Position numbers and translations under genes: made by a program
In this document: piece after piece, positions 27,073-35,077 of the stretch
Numbering within the stretch: position 1 is the stretch's first letter
Layout: every line of letters starts with the position of its first letter
The notes under the pieces: model-generated
Told to the model about the DNA's origin: nothing
The model's database searches: none
Seen by the model: the letters and a program-made list of their open reading frames with translations, nothing else
Assembly: GCF_937898475.1 (NCBI RefSeq)
Contig: NZ_CALEJS010000015.1
Location: 62,001 to 126,000, forward strand
Direction of reading: 5' to 3'
Source: an uncultured Chitinophaga sp.
GTDB taxonomy: Bacteria > Bacteroidota > Bacteroidia > Chitinophagales > Chitinophagaceae
DNA: 64,000 bases

Positions 27073-28749
27073 TCAGAGGGCCGCAGTTTTGCGGCCCTTT
27101 TTAGCACAAACCGCCCTCGCCGCCACCCTCCCCGAAAATATACACCCTCCCAGGAACGTCCCTTCCAGCGCCCTGTACCCATGCATCCCGCCACCGCCAA
27201 ACCCGGCTGCTTCACCCGCCGCATACAACCCGCCGATAGGTTCACCCCGCTCATCCAACACCTGTGCATCCAGGTTGGTTTCCAGTCCGCCCAATGTTTT
27301 ACGGGTTAAGATATGCAGTTTCACCGCTATCAGCGGACCTGCGCCAGGATCCAGCAATCTATGCAGCGGCGCTGTCCTGATCAGTTTATCCCCCACATAA
27401 CGGCGCGCATTGCGAATGGCCGCTATCTGCAGATCCTTACAGAATTTATTATCCAGCTGCGCATCCCTGGCGGTAACCTCCCTTTCGATATCGGCAAAAT
27501 TCAATAAGGGCATCGGCGTTAAACGGTTCATTCCAGCTACCAGTTCGCGCAGGTTATCCGCTACAACAAAATCTTCTCCCTTTTCTTTGAACGCTTCCAC
27601 CGGACCGGTGGCTTTCTTACCTATGGCGCGTTTTATTACCTGGCTCCATTGTTTATTGGTAAGGTCTGGATTCTGCTCCGATCCCGATAAGGCAAACTCT
27701 TTTTTTATGATCTTCTGGTTGAGAATAAACCACGAGTAGTCGTAACCGGTATGCATCAGGTACTGCAGTGTGCCCAGCGTATCAAACCCCGGGTACAGGG
27801 GAGGAGGAAGGCGTTTACCGGTGGCATCCAGCCACAGGGAAGAGGGGCCTGGCAGTATGCGAATACCATGCTGTTCCCATATAGGCGACCAGTTTTTGAT
27901 CCCTTCTGTATAATGCCACATCCTGTCGGGGTTTATAAGGCGGGCGCCCGCCTGCTGCGCAACACCCAGCATACGGCCATCCACATGCTGAGGCACACCA
28001 GACAGCATGTGGGCAGGCGCTTTTCCCAGGCTGGAAGGCCAGCTCTTTCGCACCAGTTCCTGGTTGCCGCCAATGCCGCCGGAAGTAATGATCACCGTTG
28101 ATGCCGCAAAGTTAAAATCACCGGTAATGGTATCCGGACTTTTCTCTCCGCGCTGCACATTGCTGGGACTGAGTATAACCCCGCGAACACCTTTTACCGC
28201 ACCGTTTTCCATTACCAGTTCATTTGCCCGGTGACGGAATTTGAATTGTATCAGCCCTTTAGCGGCGGCTTCTTTTGCACGTGCTGCAAAAGGCGCCAGC
28301 ACACCCGGGCCCGTACCCCAGGTTACATGAAAGCGTGGTACAGCGTTGCCATGCCCGATAGCGCCATAGCCGCCCCTTTCCGCCCATCCTACCACCGGGA
28401 AAAAGCGAAGTCCCAATCCGCGCAGCCAGCTGTATTTCTCTGTTGCCGCAAAATGTACATAGGCCTCGGCCCATTTACGGGGCCAGTGATCTTCCGGGCG
28501 GTCAAATGATGCCGTTCCCATCCAATCCTGCAGCGCCAGTTCCAGGCTGTCTTTAATGCCCATTCGTCTTTGCTCAGGGGTATTTACCATGAAGAGTCCT
28601 CCGAAAGACCAGAACGCCTGTCCGCCCAGGCTCTGTTCTCCTTCCTGGTCTAACAGTATAACCTTGATGCCTTTGTCTGCCAGCTCGGTAGCGGCCACCA
28701 GGCCTGATAGCCCTGCGCCGATGATGATGGTGTCTGTGCCTGTTTTCAT
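27073..28749 (-). CDS. FAD-binding dehydrogenase (fumarate reductase/ketosteroid dehydrogenase-like)
   Basis: A 558-aa flavoprotein. The N-terminal Rossmann motif TIIIGAGLSGLVAATELADKG (about 8-28) binds FAD. The C-terminal FAD segment includes GGLYAAGEAAGFGGGGMHGYRALEGT, and KTLGGLETN lies nearby. The overall layout matches the conserved family of putative FAD-binding dehydrogenases related to 3-ketosteroid dehydrogenase and the fumarate reductase flavoprotein. The substrate is unknown. It follows the LytTR regulator by 21 bp on the same strand, so it may be the last gene of that operon. Its 3' end is shared with the Tc toxin terminator. Confidence 0.9.
   Translation of the reverse strand: MKTGTDTIIIGAGLSGLVAATELADKGIKVILLDQEGEQSLGGQAFWSFGGLFMVNTPEQRRMGIKDSLELALQDWMGTASFDRPEDHWPRKWAEAYVHFAATEKYSWLRGLGLRFFPVVGWAERGGYGAIGHGNAVPRFHVTWGTGPGVLAPFAARAKEAAAKGLIQFKFRHRANELVMENGAVKGVRGVILSPSNVQRGEKSPDTITGDFNFAASTVIITSGGIGGNQELVRKSWPSSLGKAPAHMLSGVPQHVDGRMLGVAQQAGARLINPDRMWHYTEGIKNWSPIWEQHGIRILPGPSSLWLDATGKRLPPPLYPGFDTLGTLQYLMHTGYDYSWFILNQKIIKKEFALSGSEQNPDLTNKQWSQVIKRAIGKKATGPVEAFKEKGEDFVVADNLRELVAGMNRLTPMPLLNFADIEREVTARDAQLDNKFCKDLQIAAIRNARRYVGDKLIRTAPLHRLLDPGAGPLIAVKLHILTRKTLGGLETNLDAQVLDERGEPIGGLYAAGEAAGFGGGGMHGYRALEGTFLGGCIFSGRVAARAVCAKKGRKTAAL
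27078..27102 (+). terminator. Rho-independent terminator of the Tc toxin operon
   Basis: An 8-bp GC-rich perfect stem (GGGCCGCA at 27078-27085, TGCGGCCC at 27090-27097) with a GTTT loop is followed by five T residues. It lies 28 bp after the toxin stop and overlaps the last codons of the convergent FAD dehydrogenase gene. Confidence 0.9.
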
Positions 28750-28770
28750 AAGTGGAATGAGTGAATGTTG

Positions 28771-29499
28771 CTAACCTCTTATCCTCAGCTTCTGCTGAAA
28801 GGCCTCCTGGTAAGTTTCTCCCACCGGGATATACGTATCCGTGATCACGACACGATTCCGCTCAATGAACCGGATCTTGTCAATCGCGATGAGATAGGAC
28901 TTATGCACCCGGATGAAATTATCTTCCGGCAGCTGTTCCTGGAAGCTCTTCATGCTTTGCTGGGTAAGCACCTTACCGTTACGGGTATGGATGGCTACGT
29001 AATCCCGCAGGCCTTCCAGGTAAAGGATATCGGCAAGGTCGATCTTTTGTATTTTGTATTCGGTTTTCACAAAGATGTAGGCAGGAGAAGAAGGGATGAC
29101 GGGCGCAGCCTGCTCCGCAATAACGGCGGGCGACAGCCTTTCCCGGGCTTTATGCGCGGCTACCAGGAAGCGGTCAAAAGTAATGGGTTTCAGCAGGTAG
29201 TCTATCACATCCAGCTCATAGCCGTCCAGTGCATAATCCGGGTAGGCGGTGGTGAGGATGGCCTTGCATTTATGGCCGATCACCTTCATCAGCTGCAGCC
29301 CCGTGAGCGATGGCATCTGGATGTCAAGGAACAGCAGCTCCGCCGCGCCCTGTTGTACCAGGTCGATAGCCGCCATGGGATCGGTGGTTTGCCCGGTCAG
29401 CTGCAGGAAAGGCGTTCGCTGCACATAGTCTGCGATCAGCTGCAGGGCCGGTGGTTCATCATCCACTACTACACAATTTATCACGCGGGTTGTTGTCAT
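28771..29499 (-). CDS. LytTR-family response regulator
   Basis: A 242-aa response regulator. The receiver domain (about 6-125) has the acidic pair D13-D14 and phospho-acceptor D59 (LLFLDIQMPSLTG), with K in DYLLKPI. A LytTR DNA-binding domain follows (about 140-240, including LYLEGLRDYVAIHTRNGKVL and FIRVHKSYLIAIDKI). Its start overlaps the end of the sensor kinase gene by 4 bp, so the pair is co-translated and acts as a two-component system. The FAD dehydrogenase downstream is a possible target or operon partner. Confidence 0.95.
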   Translation of the reverse strand: MTTTRVINCVVVDDEPPALQLIADYVQRTPFLQLTGQTTDPMAAIDLVQQGAAELLFLDIQMPSLTGLQLMKVIGHKCKAILTTAYPDYALDGYELDVIDYLLKPITFDRFLVAAHKARERLSPAVIAEQAAPVIPSSPAYIFVKTEYKIQKIDLADILYLEGLRDYVAIHTRNGKVLTQQSMKSFQEQLPEDNFIRVHKSYLIAIDKIRFIERNRVVITDTYIPVGETYQEAFQQKLRIRG

Positions 29500-30521
29500 C
29501 TTGGGATCTCCAGTTGAACTTCAAATATATCCCTTGTTTTCTGTACCTGCAAAGTATGACGGCCCGGGTATAATAATTCCAGCCGCCGCCGCACATTCTC
29601 CAGGCCTATACCGCCGCCGCTGTCTTTCTGCTGCTGGCCGATAGTGTTGATCACGGTAAAGCGGATCATGGCCTCATCTGTATGCAGCCGGATAAGGATC
29701 GTATTGCCGTTCTTCATATCGCCATGCTTAAATGCGTTTTCCACAAAAGGGATCAGCAGCAGGGGAGGGATGCCCGCGTTGCCTGCTTCTCCTTTTATCT
29801 CAACATGCGCGGGCGCCTGCATACCGAAGCGCATCTGCTGCAGTTCCAGGTATTTGTGGATGTAGTCCAGCTCCTTCTGCAGGGGTACTTTTTCATTGCT
29901 GTCATACAGCATATAACGCAGCAGGTCGGATAGTTTGGCAATGGCGTTTAAAGACTGGTCAGACTGGTGATATACCAGCGAGTAAATATTATTGAGGTTG
30001 TTGAACAGGAAATGCGGGTTGATCTGCGAGCGAAGAAACGACAACTCCGTTTGCTTGCCCGCCAGCTGCAGCTGGGCGGCTTCCAGCTGGTGTTCGCGGT
30101 CGCGCTGCACAAAGAAATAAACTGCGCCTATCGCCGAATACAGGCATGCATAAAACACATTGTCCACATAATAGTACACCAGGGAAGTGTTCTCATTGTA
30201 ATTGCGGAACTGGAAGAGGCCCGGGAAGATCAGTTCCTCCACGCCATAACGGATGAAGATAATGAAGGAAAAAGACAGGAACCAGTACAGGAAAGCTTTC
30301 CTTTTCCGGGGCCGGAAATACCTGCTGAATACCACATACGCACTGATAGGATACAACATAAAAATAAAAAAGCCTGATAAGGCCAGCAGTATGCCCGCCG
30401 AATCCTGCCAGTCAGGAAAGGCAGGCAGGCCGCGGATCAGCAGGGGTACCCTGAAGCCCATCTCCCGCAGGAAACAAAATCCTGTATAGATCAGGATAAT
30501 GCGTGTTACATGTTTGCCCAT
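29496..30521 (-). CDS. LytS/YehU-type sensor histidine kinase
   Basis: A 341-aa membrane kinase. Four hydrophobic segments occupy about 8-140 and no extracytoplasmic sensor domain is seen. The His_kinase domain follows, with the phospho-accepting histidine in LRSQINPHFLFNNLNNIY (about 165-182). An HATPase domain (about 250-340) has VENAFKHG and GGIGLENVRRRLELLYPG. It is paired with the LytTR regulator by a 4-bp overlap. A TAGATTTG element (30526-30533, minus strand) lies only 5 nt before the start codon, so a leaderless transcript is possible but unsupported otherwise. Confidence 0.93.
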   Translation of the reverse strand: MGKHVTRIILIYTGFCFLREMGFRVPLLIRGLPAFPDWQDSAGILLALSGFFIFMLYPISAYVVFSRYFRPRKRKAFLYWFLSFSFIIFIRYGVEELIFPGLFQFRNYNENTSLVYYYVDNVFYACLYSAIGAVYFFVQRDREHQLEAAQLQLAGKQTELSFLRSQINPHFLFNNLNNIYSLVYHQSDQSLNAIAKLSDLLRYMLYDSNEKVPLQKELDYIHKYLELQQMRFGMQAPAHVEIKGEAGNAGIPPLLLIPFVENAFKHGDMKNGNTILIRLHTDEAMIRFTVINTIGQQQKDSGGGIGLENVRRRLELLYPGRHTLQVQKTRDIFEVQLEIPR

Positions 30522-30719
30522 TACCCAAATCTATGGCAGTTACGGAAAATATCCGCTAAGAAAGTCCTTACCGTATGGATTTGTCTTCAAATCCCCGCTT
30601 TTTATCTTCCAACGGGTAGGGCGGTGCACCGCTACGCTTGCAGACGGAACCGCGGTATTAGCAGATCGCAGCAGGATAAGCAGGCAGGCCATCATTACTT
30701 TGTCCGAAAATAATTTACT

Positions 30720-31610
30720 ATGAAATTACTTCCCTTCGTGTTATTGGTCTGCTTTAATGCTTACGTATCAGCACAAACCGTAGACTGGAAAAAGCTGGAA
30801 CAGCTGCGGCCCGATAAAGTACTCACTGATCCCGCTGCGCCCCCGGTAAAAGTGTTGCTGCTGGGTAGCTTCCATTTCGGCTATCCCAATCTTGACCAGC
30901 ATAAAACGGATAGCACACATATGATGGATGTGCTCTCTGATCAGCGGCAGCGGGAGATCCGCCAGCTGCTGGATGTGCTGACAGTTTTCAAACCCACCCG
31001 TATATATGTGGAGCAACACAGCCAGGCCTTCGTCGATTCACTGTACAATGCTTATTTAGCAGGGCAGCATCAGCTGCGCCGCAACGAGATAGACCAGCTG
31101 GCCTTTCGCCTGTCAAAAGAATTACAGCTGCCTAAAGTGTATGCGGCAGATGCATCCAGTTTCGCTAATGAGCAATACCGGAAATCTCCCATAATAGACA
31201 GTGTCCGGCGCGATCAGCAGCCTGTTGATACCCTGCGGGATAATATAATGGGACAACGCTACACCCGTTTCTATGACGAGGGAGACGCCGCAGAAGTGCA
31301 GAACACCATCCTGGAAAGTTTCCTGCTGATGGCGGATGATGAAGTGCTGAGAAGGATGCATGGGGCGTATCTTACCAGCGGATTCAATACCGTTGGCAAC
31401 GGCGGACCAGACCTGCTGGCCATGTGGTGGTACAGCCGTAACCTGCGGATCTTTAACAACATCCTGAAAACCAGACCAACGGTGAACGACCGGATCATCG
31501 TATTATTCGGCAACGGACACATACCCATACTGAAGCATTGTTTTTCCGCATCGCCGGAGTTTGAGGTGGTGGAATTAAGGGAGCTGGTCCGTAAGGCCGG
31601 TGTACGGTAA
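30720..31610 (+). CDS. Secreted DUF5694 protein (TraB/Tiki-like)
   Basis: A 296-aa protein with a signal peptide (about 1-18, ending VSAQ). The mature part begins with VKVLLLGSFHFGYPN (about 43-57), contains KPTRIYVEQHSQAFVDS and ends with NDRIIVLFGNGHIPILKH. These pieces, G-x-H near the start and a GxGH near the end, are typical of DUF5694 and recall the TraB/Tiki fold. No biochemical role is established. It is divergent from the histidine kinase, with about 200 bp between them that show no clear structure. Confidence 0.75.
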   Translation: MKLLPFVLLVCFNAYVSAQTVDWKKLEQLRPDKVLTDPAAPPVKVLLLGSFHFGYPNLDQHKTDSTHMMDVLSDQRQREIRQLLDVLTVFKPTRIYVEQHSQAFVDSLYNAYLAGQHQLRRNEIDQLAFRLSKELQLPKVYAADASSFANEQYRKSPIIDSVRRDQQPVDTLRDNIMGQRYTRFYDEGDAAEVQNTILESFLLMADDEVLRRMHGAYLTSGFNTVGNGGPDLLAMWWYSRNLRIFNNILKTRPTVNDRIIVLFGNGHIPILKHCFSASPEFEVVELRELVRKAGVR

Positions 31611-31667
31611 TCTTTTTGGTATGATTTTTTTAGGTACATCCCCGTAAACACGTAAAATCATATTACT

Positions 31668-32066
31668 ATGCTAGATACAACTACTTCTACCGCGCTGAGA
31701 CAGAAACTGCTGATTATAGAGGACGAAGGCGAGATGTGCCTGCTGATCAACCTCCTGCTGAATGATGAGGATTTGGAGATAGAACACGTAAAGACTTTGT
31801 CCGCAGCTGTGGAATATTTTCAACAAAATACCCCCGCACTGGTCCTGATGGACAACCGCCTGCCAGATGGTTACGGCATCGACTTTATCAGTTCAATAAA
31901 AAATAAACACCCGGAAACAAAGGTGGTGATGATATCAGGGATGGATGCCGCCGCGAAGGATGTTGCCCTGGAAAACGGCGCAGATCTCTTCCTCGAAAAA
32001 CCATTTACCCGTTCACAGTTATGCAGGGCCATTCACTTGGTAACGGGATGGAAAAGGGAGGCATAA
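31668..32066 (+). CDS. Single-domain response regulator (receiver only)
   Basis: A 132-aa CheY-like receiver. The acidic pair is E18-D19, the phospho-acceptor is D62 in LVLMDNRLPDGYG, and the conserved Lys is in FLEKPFTRSQL near the end. There is no output domain, so it must act through a partner. No kinase is adjacent in the same direction; the kinase at 29496-30521 is separated by a divergent gap. A hairpin follows the stop. Confidence 0.92.
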   Translation: MLDTTTSTALRQKLLIIEDEGEMCLLINLLLNDEDLEIEHVKTLSAAVEYFQQNTPALVLMDNRLPDGYGIDFISSIKNKHPETKVVMISGMDAAAKDVALENGADLFLEKPFTRSQLCRAIHLVTGWKREA

Positions 32067-32084
32067 ATACATATTGTACCTGCT

Positions 32085-32142
32085 TAACCCCCATGATTAT
32101 CTAACCTCATGACGTATCCATATGTCATGGGGTTATCTTTTT
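32085..32142 (+). terminator. Candidate terminator after the receiver gene
   Basis: TTAACCCCCATGA (32084-32096) pairs with TCATGGGGTTA (32125-32135) with one bulged C, followed by TCTTTTT. An inner palindrome CATGAC/GTCATG (about 32108-32129) could form an alternative hairpin. The position after the receiver stop supports a terminator. The nested arms could also be a binding site. Confidence 0.55.
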
Positions 32143-32145
32143 GTA

Positions 32146-32188
32146 ATATAGTAGACATATAGTAGCGATATAGTAGCGATATAGTAGC
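32146..32188. repeat. 11-bp tandem repeat (ATATAGTAGCG), four units
   Basis: Units start at 32146, 32157, 32168 and 32179. The first ends in AC instead of CG and the last is one base short. The 11-bp period is close to one helical turn, so the units lie on the same face of the DNA. It sits between the receiver gene and a convergent hypothetical gene. Function unknown. Confidence 0.85.
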
Positions 32189-32243
32189 TCTTTTAAGCGC
32201 TGCCATATCATTACCAGGACGCTGCCGGTATAGCGGATAAGGA

Positions 32244-33026
32244 CTAGCCTAAAGCAAAGATGCACGCAGAACCAGCATACTTTGTTGTTGTTATCTCGCC
32301 GCTGGCGTCTGGGGTACCCATTTCAATACCAATGGCCAATACCAGCGTCTGGGAATCTTTGAGGTCATCCGGCATATTCAGCGGTAGTTCCAGTTTTGCT
32401 GCAGGAAATGGATCAGCGGCAACATGCCATGCCGTATCGTGCGCGCTAATGGCCCGGTTATCAAACTGGTTATCAATATATTCCCCATTTTCATAAACAA
32501 CGTCGGATATTAACCCCAGCGACAGACTAAAGCGATAGAGCGGTTGTTTCCAGGGTAAATGCAGGTTGACGCCCGGTATTAGCATGGGCAACTGTATAAC
32601 ACCGCTTTTCGTTTCGCGGTGAAGGGTGCAGTTCACCGCTCCCGCTACAATAGCCGGAAAAGGATGCCTTTTGTTCAGCCAGAAATTTTTCAGCATAAAA
32701 CGCTGCTGTGAAAGGAAAATACTGCGTTGTCCGCGCTTTCCGGCGGTATCCATTGCCTGGATCTTTTTGCAGATGCTGGTAAGTGTTAATGTAAAATTAT
32801 GGTCTGCAAGATGTTTGATTGTGATCAGTGGGAACCTGATGGCGCTGACGGCCTTTTGAACACCTTGAAACTCCTTCGCATTTTCACGTGTCCGCTCAAA
32901 ACGTGGGGAGGTTAATACCTGTTCAGGCTTGGGGCCGCCCTTTTTTCGCACAATCAACTCGTCAGATCCTTTCATTCGGTACACACTTTTGCCTTTAAAT
33001 TCGAAATCTTTTTCAAGTTTTGCCAT
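32244..33026 (-). CDS. Hypothetical protein, 260 aa
   Basis: I do not recognise this family with certainty. The first 50 residues are highly charged (Lys/Glu-rich, beginning MAKLEKDFEFKGKSVYRMKG). The rest is mixed with several beta-like stretches and no signal peptide, membrane segment or catalytic motif. Similar stand-alone hypothetical proteins occur in Bacteroidota. It lies 163 bp downstream of the unknown 181-aa gene, in an AT-rich accessory stretch, so it could belong to the same island. It is probably a real gene, judging by length and codon use. Confidence 0.7.
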   Translation of the reverse strand: MAKLEKDFEFKGKSVYRMKGSDELIVRKKGGPKPEQVLTSPRFERTRENAKEFQGVQKAVSAIRFPLITIKHLADHNFTLTLTSICKKIQAMDTAGKRGQRSIFLSQQRFMLKNFWLNKRHPFPAIVAGAVNCTLHRETKSGVIQLPMLIPGVNLHLPWKQPLYRFSLSLGLISDVVYENGEYIDNQFDNRAISAHDTAWHVAADPFPAAKLELPLNMPDDLKDSQTLVLAIGIEMGTPDASGEITTTKYAGSACIFALG

Positions 33027-33189
33027 AAAATATATTTTGCAAACAAAACAATGGTTTTTAATGATTAAGGCAATCTACAAAAGATATTAACATGTCCCGT
33101 ATGAAATTAATCATATTCCTGTGGTGGAAAATGGGGCTATGTGGTTAACTATTCATCTTGGGCTTCATCTTTATTGAAGATAGTACACT

Positions 33190-33735
33190 TTATTTTCTGC
33201 TTATATTTAGCATTGCCTGGGCAACGGCTTTAACGGAGGGATCATATTCTTCATGACCATAACCATGACGCTCATTAAGATCATATAACTCCCTGTATAG
33301 GTCAAAAGGATTTTGTGAATCAGCTACCCATTTAACAATAATTTCTAGTAATTCATTCATAAGTGGCTGATAAGTCATCCTTCCATCCGATTTCCTGATA
33401 CCGTTGTTATCGGATTTTCTTTTGCCTTGATTAAGAAAAATATTCTTCTCATCATAGATAATTTCCCGCATTTCTTTGTTGTCGTTACCTTTCGGTAAGT
33501 GGTCCAGCAGAAGTTTTCTGATGCCTCTGTAATACAGGTTGTACTTTTCATCGGGGTTCTCAAATGGAGTGCCTATTAATTCACGTAGTTCATTTATCTC
33601 ATTCAAATCGCCTGTTTCCGAATTAATAGTTAACTGGGTTCCGGTTTTCAACCTGGACTTCAACAATATCTCCATTCTCTCAACATCGGCTGCTGACAAT
33701 TGCTGTTCTTCTTTTGTCTTTTTGTTGTTTTCCAT
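33190..33735 (-). CDS. Unknown protein, 181 aa, downstream of HTH-ImmA
   Basis: A small, highly charged, probably cytoplasmic and helical protein with no family that I recognise. It begins with a Lys/Glu-rich tail. The middle carries KGNDNKEMREIIYDEKN, and the end has a cluster of acidic and His residues (LYDLNERHGYGHEEYD, about 147-162). It starts 30 bp after the stop of the HTH-ImmA/IrrE protease gene on the same strand, so the two form an operon. By analogy with ImmR/ImmA-like pairs it could be the protease target, an antitoxin or an effector; none of this is shown by the sequence. AT-rich like its partner. Confidence 0.75.
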   Translation of the reverse strand: MENNKKTKEEQQLSAADVERMEILLKSRLKTGTQLTINSETGDLNEINELRELIGTPFENPDEKYNLYYRGIRKLLLDHLPKGNDNKEMREIIYDEKNIFLNQGKRKSDNNGIRKSDGRMTYQPLMNELLEIIVKWVADSQNPFDLYRELYDLNERHGYGHEEYDPSVKAVAQAMLNISRK

Positions 33736-33765
33736 TTACTAGATTAACTTGATTATTATTTATTA

Positions 33766-34962
33766 TTAATTTAATTCCAATACATCTTTAATTTTTTCAC
33801 TGGCTGCCTTTATATTCACGTCACTCCACTTCAATGGGTGTAGTCTTTCTACAGCACTCGTGTAATCGGGGTAAAACTCTTTAAAAGCGCCATGATAATT
33901 TTTTCCGTACAATTCTTGCTGATACCACGCATAGAATGAATACACCAGGGAAACCTCCATCTCATTTTCACGTGCAAAGCGACTTACCATATATGCATTA
34001 TAAATAAACCTTTTAATATAGTGAAAATTATCTTCAGGCATGAAGTACTCTCTGGCGAAAGTATCAGCTTTTTCCTCGGTAAGAAAGAGATCAGCGTCGC
34101 CAGAAAGGTGAAAACTATTTCTCTCAATTTCCTGAAAGTCGAACAACACATGATGAAGCTCATGTAATAAGGTAAACCAGATAGTCGGATACTTTTTAAG
34201 ATAGTCTGTCAAGACGATACATGGCTTCTTATTGACAATAAAGGTAGCTCCTCTAACAAGGGTCGTGGAAAGGTAATTTTGAAATATCACTGTTACACCG
34301 ATACTGTAAAGTGCTTTGCAGACAATAAGCAAGCCCTCTTTGATATTTTCGGTATATGGTTTAATCTTGGGAATCAGATCTTTCAATCTCTCCCGATCAT
34401 ATTCGTTAGGATTGTTAATAGTTCGAAATGTCTGATAGGCGGATTTTATCCAGAAGTCTTTCATCTTATCTGAAAATAGTCTCCTTCGTGACCTACTATA
34501 GAGGGGCTCCTCTAACTGCTCTTCATATTCGGCAATTGAGTTAAATCCGAAAAAGTCTAGGATTTTGCTGACCATTGAGTCAATATCTTCATTTGCCTGA
34601 AAAAAACCTTCTTTTGTTAATGTCTTTACATCGAAATGTTTCATAACAAAAGTTGTCTTTCGGGCGGATTCTATTGACGCAATATTTTCCGGGCTTTGAT
34701 TTCGTAGTACTACTGTAATGAACTCATTAATATCCCGCTCTAAGAATTCTGCAAGCTTAACTATGTGGATAAGATTTGGCTGTTTTGCAGATCCGTTAAT
34801 AATTTCTTCAAATACATCCTTGTCTATATTTAAAAGCTTCAGCGCCTTGGTCTTACTTAGGCCATATTCCTCTATTTTCTTATCAAACTCCTCTTTGATG
34901 TCAAACGCTACCTTATCGCTAAAAACAGACTTTAACAGTTCATCTATATTAAGATTGGCCAT
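33766..34962 (-). CDS. HTH-domain protein with ImmA/IrrE metallopeptidase domain
   Basis: A 398-aa fusion. The N-terminal third has a probable XRE-like helix-turn-helix (about 35-80, GLSKTKALKLLNIDKDVFEEIING). The C-terminal part is an ImmA/IrrE zinc peptidase with HELHH at 267-271 and a downstream third-ligand helix EEKADTFAREYFMP. In this family the peptidase cleaves a repressor or antitoxin to switch on stress or mobile-element genes. Two inverted operator-like sites flank its promoter, consistent with autoregulation. The unknown 181-aa gene follows at 30 bp. The AT-rich bases suggest transfer. Confidence 0.9.
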   Translation of the reverse strand: MANLNIDELLKSVFSDKVAFDIKEEFDKKIEEYGLSKTKALKLLNIDKDVFEEIINGSAKQPNLIHIVKLAEFLERDINEFITVVLRNQSPENIASIESARKTTFVMKHFDVKTLTKEGFFQANEDIDSMVSKILDFFGFNSIAEYEEQLEEPLYSRSRRRLFSDKMKDFWIKSAYQTFRTINNPNEYDRERLKDLIPKIKPYTENIKEGLLIVCKALYSIGVTVIFQNYLSTTLVRGATFIVNKKPCIVLTDYLKKYPTIWFTLLHELHHVLFDFQEIERNSFHLSGDADLFLTEEKADTFAREYFMPEDNFHYIKRFIYNAYMVSRFARENEMEVSLVYSFYAWYQQELYGKNYHGAFKEFYPDYTSAVERLHPLKWSDVNIKAASEKIKDVLELN

Positions 34963-34969
34963 TTTTCAA

Positions 34970-34981
34970 GGGTATTTACCC
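34970..34981. promoter_or_regulatory. Operator-like site 1 (GGGTATTTACCC)
   Basis: A 12-bp near-palindrome 7 bp before the HTH-ImmA start codon. It is the exact inverse of site 2 (35022-35033), 52 bp away centre to centre, about five helical turns. It overlaps the expected transcription start of the minus-strand promoter, so binding here would block transcription. The cognate protein is probably the HTH domain of the adjacent gene (inference). Confidence 0.75.
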
Positions 34982-34982
34982 T

Positions 34983-35013
34983 CAAAGATCGGGAAAGTGA
35001 ATCGAATGACCAA
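34983..35013 (-). promoter_or_regulatory. Bacteroidota-type promoter of the HTH-ImmA operon
   Basis: On the minus strand a TTG (-33, at 35011-35013) is followed after 20 nt by GATCTTTG (-7, at 34983-34990), one base from the TAnnTTTG consensus. The spacing is right for the Bacteroidota housekeeping sigma factor. Operator-like sites sit on both sides of the promoter. Confidence 0.6.
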
Positions 35014-35021
35014 TTTATAAA

Positions 35022-35033
35022 GGGTAAATACCC
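35022..35033. promoter_or_regulatory. Operator-like site 2 (GGGTAAATACCC)
   Basis: The inverse copy of site 1, lying just upstream of the -33 element of the HTH-ImmA promoter and 45 bp before the start of the GH30 gene on the other strand. It may therefore also affect GH30 transcription; a weak TACCTTGC element lies between it and that gene. Confidence 0.7.
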
Positions 35034-35077
35034 TTAAAAAACTTACCTTGCATCCGTTTATCTCTTACAATCCAATT

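Noticed and set aside
30526..30533. TAGATTTG as the promoter of the sensor kinase gene
   Set aside because: Matches the -7 consensus but is only 5 nt before the start codon and has no -33 partner.
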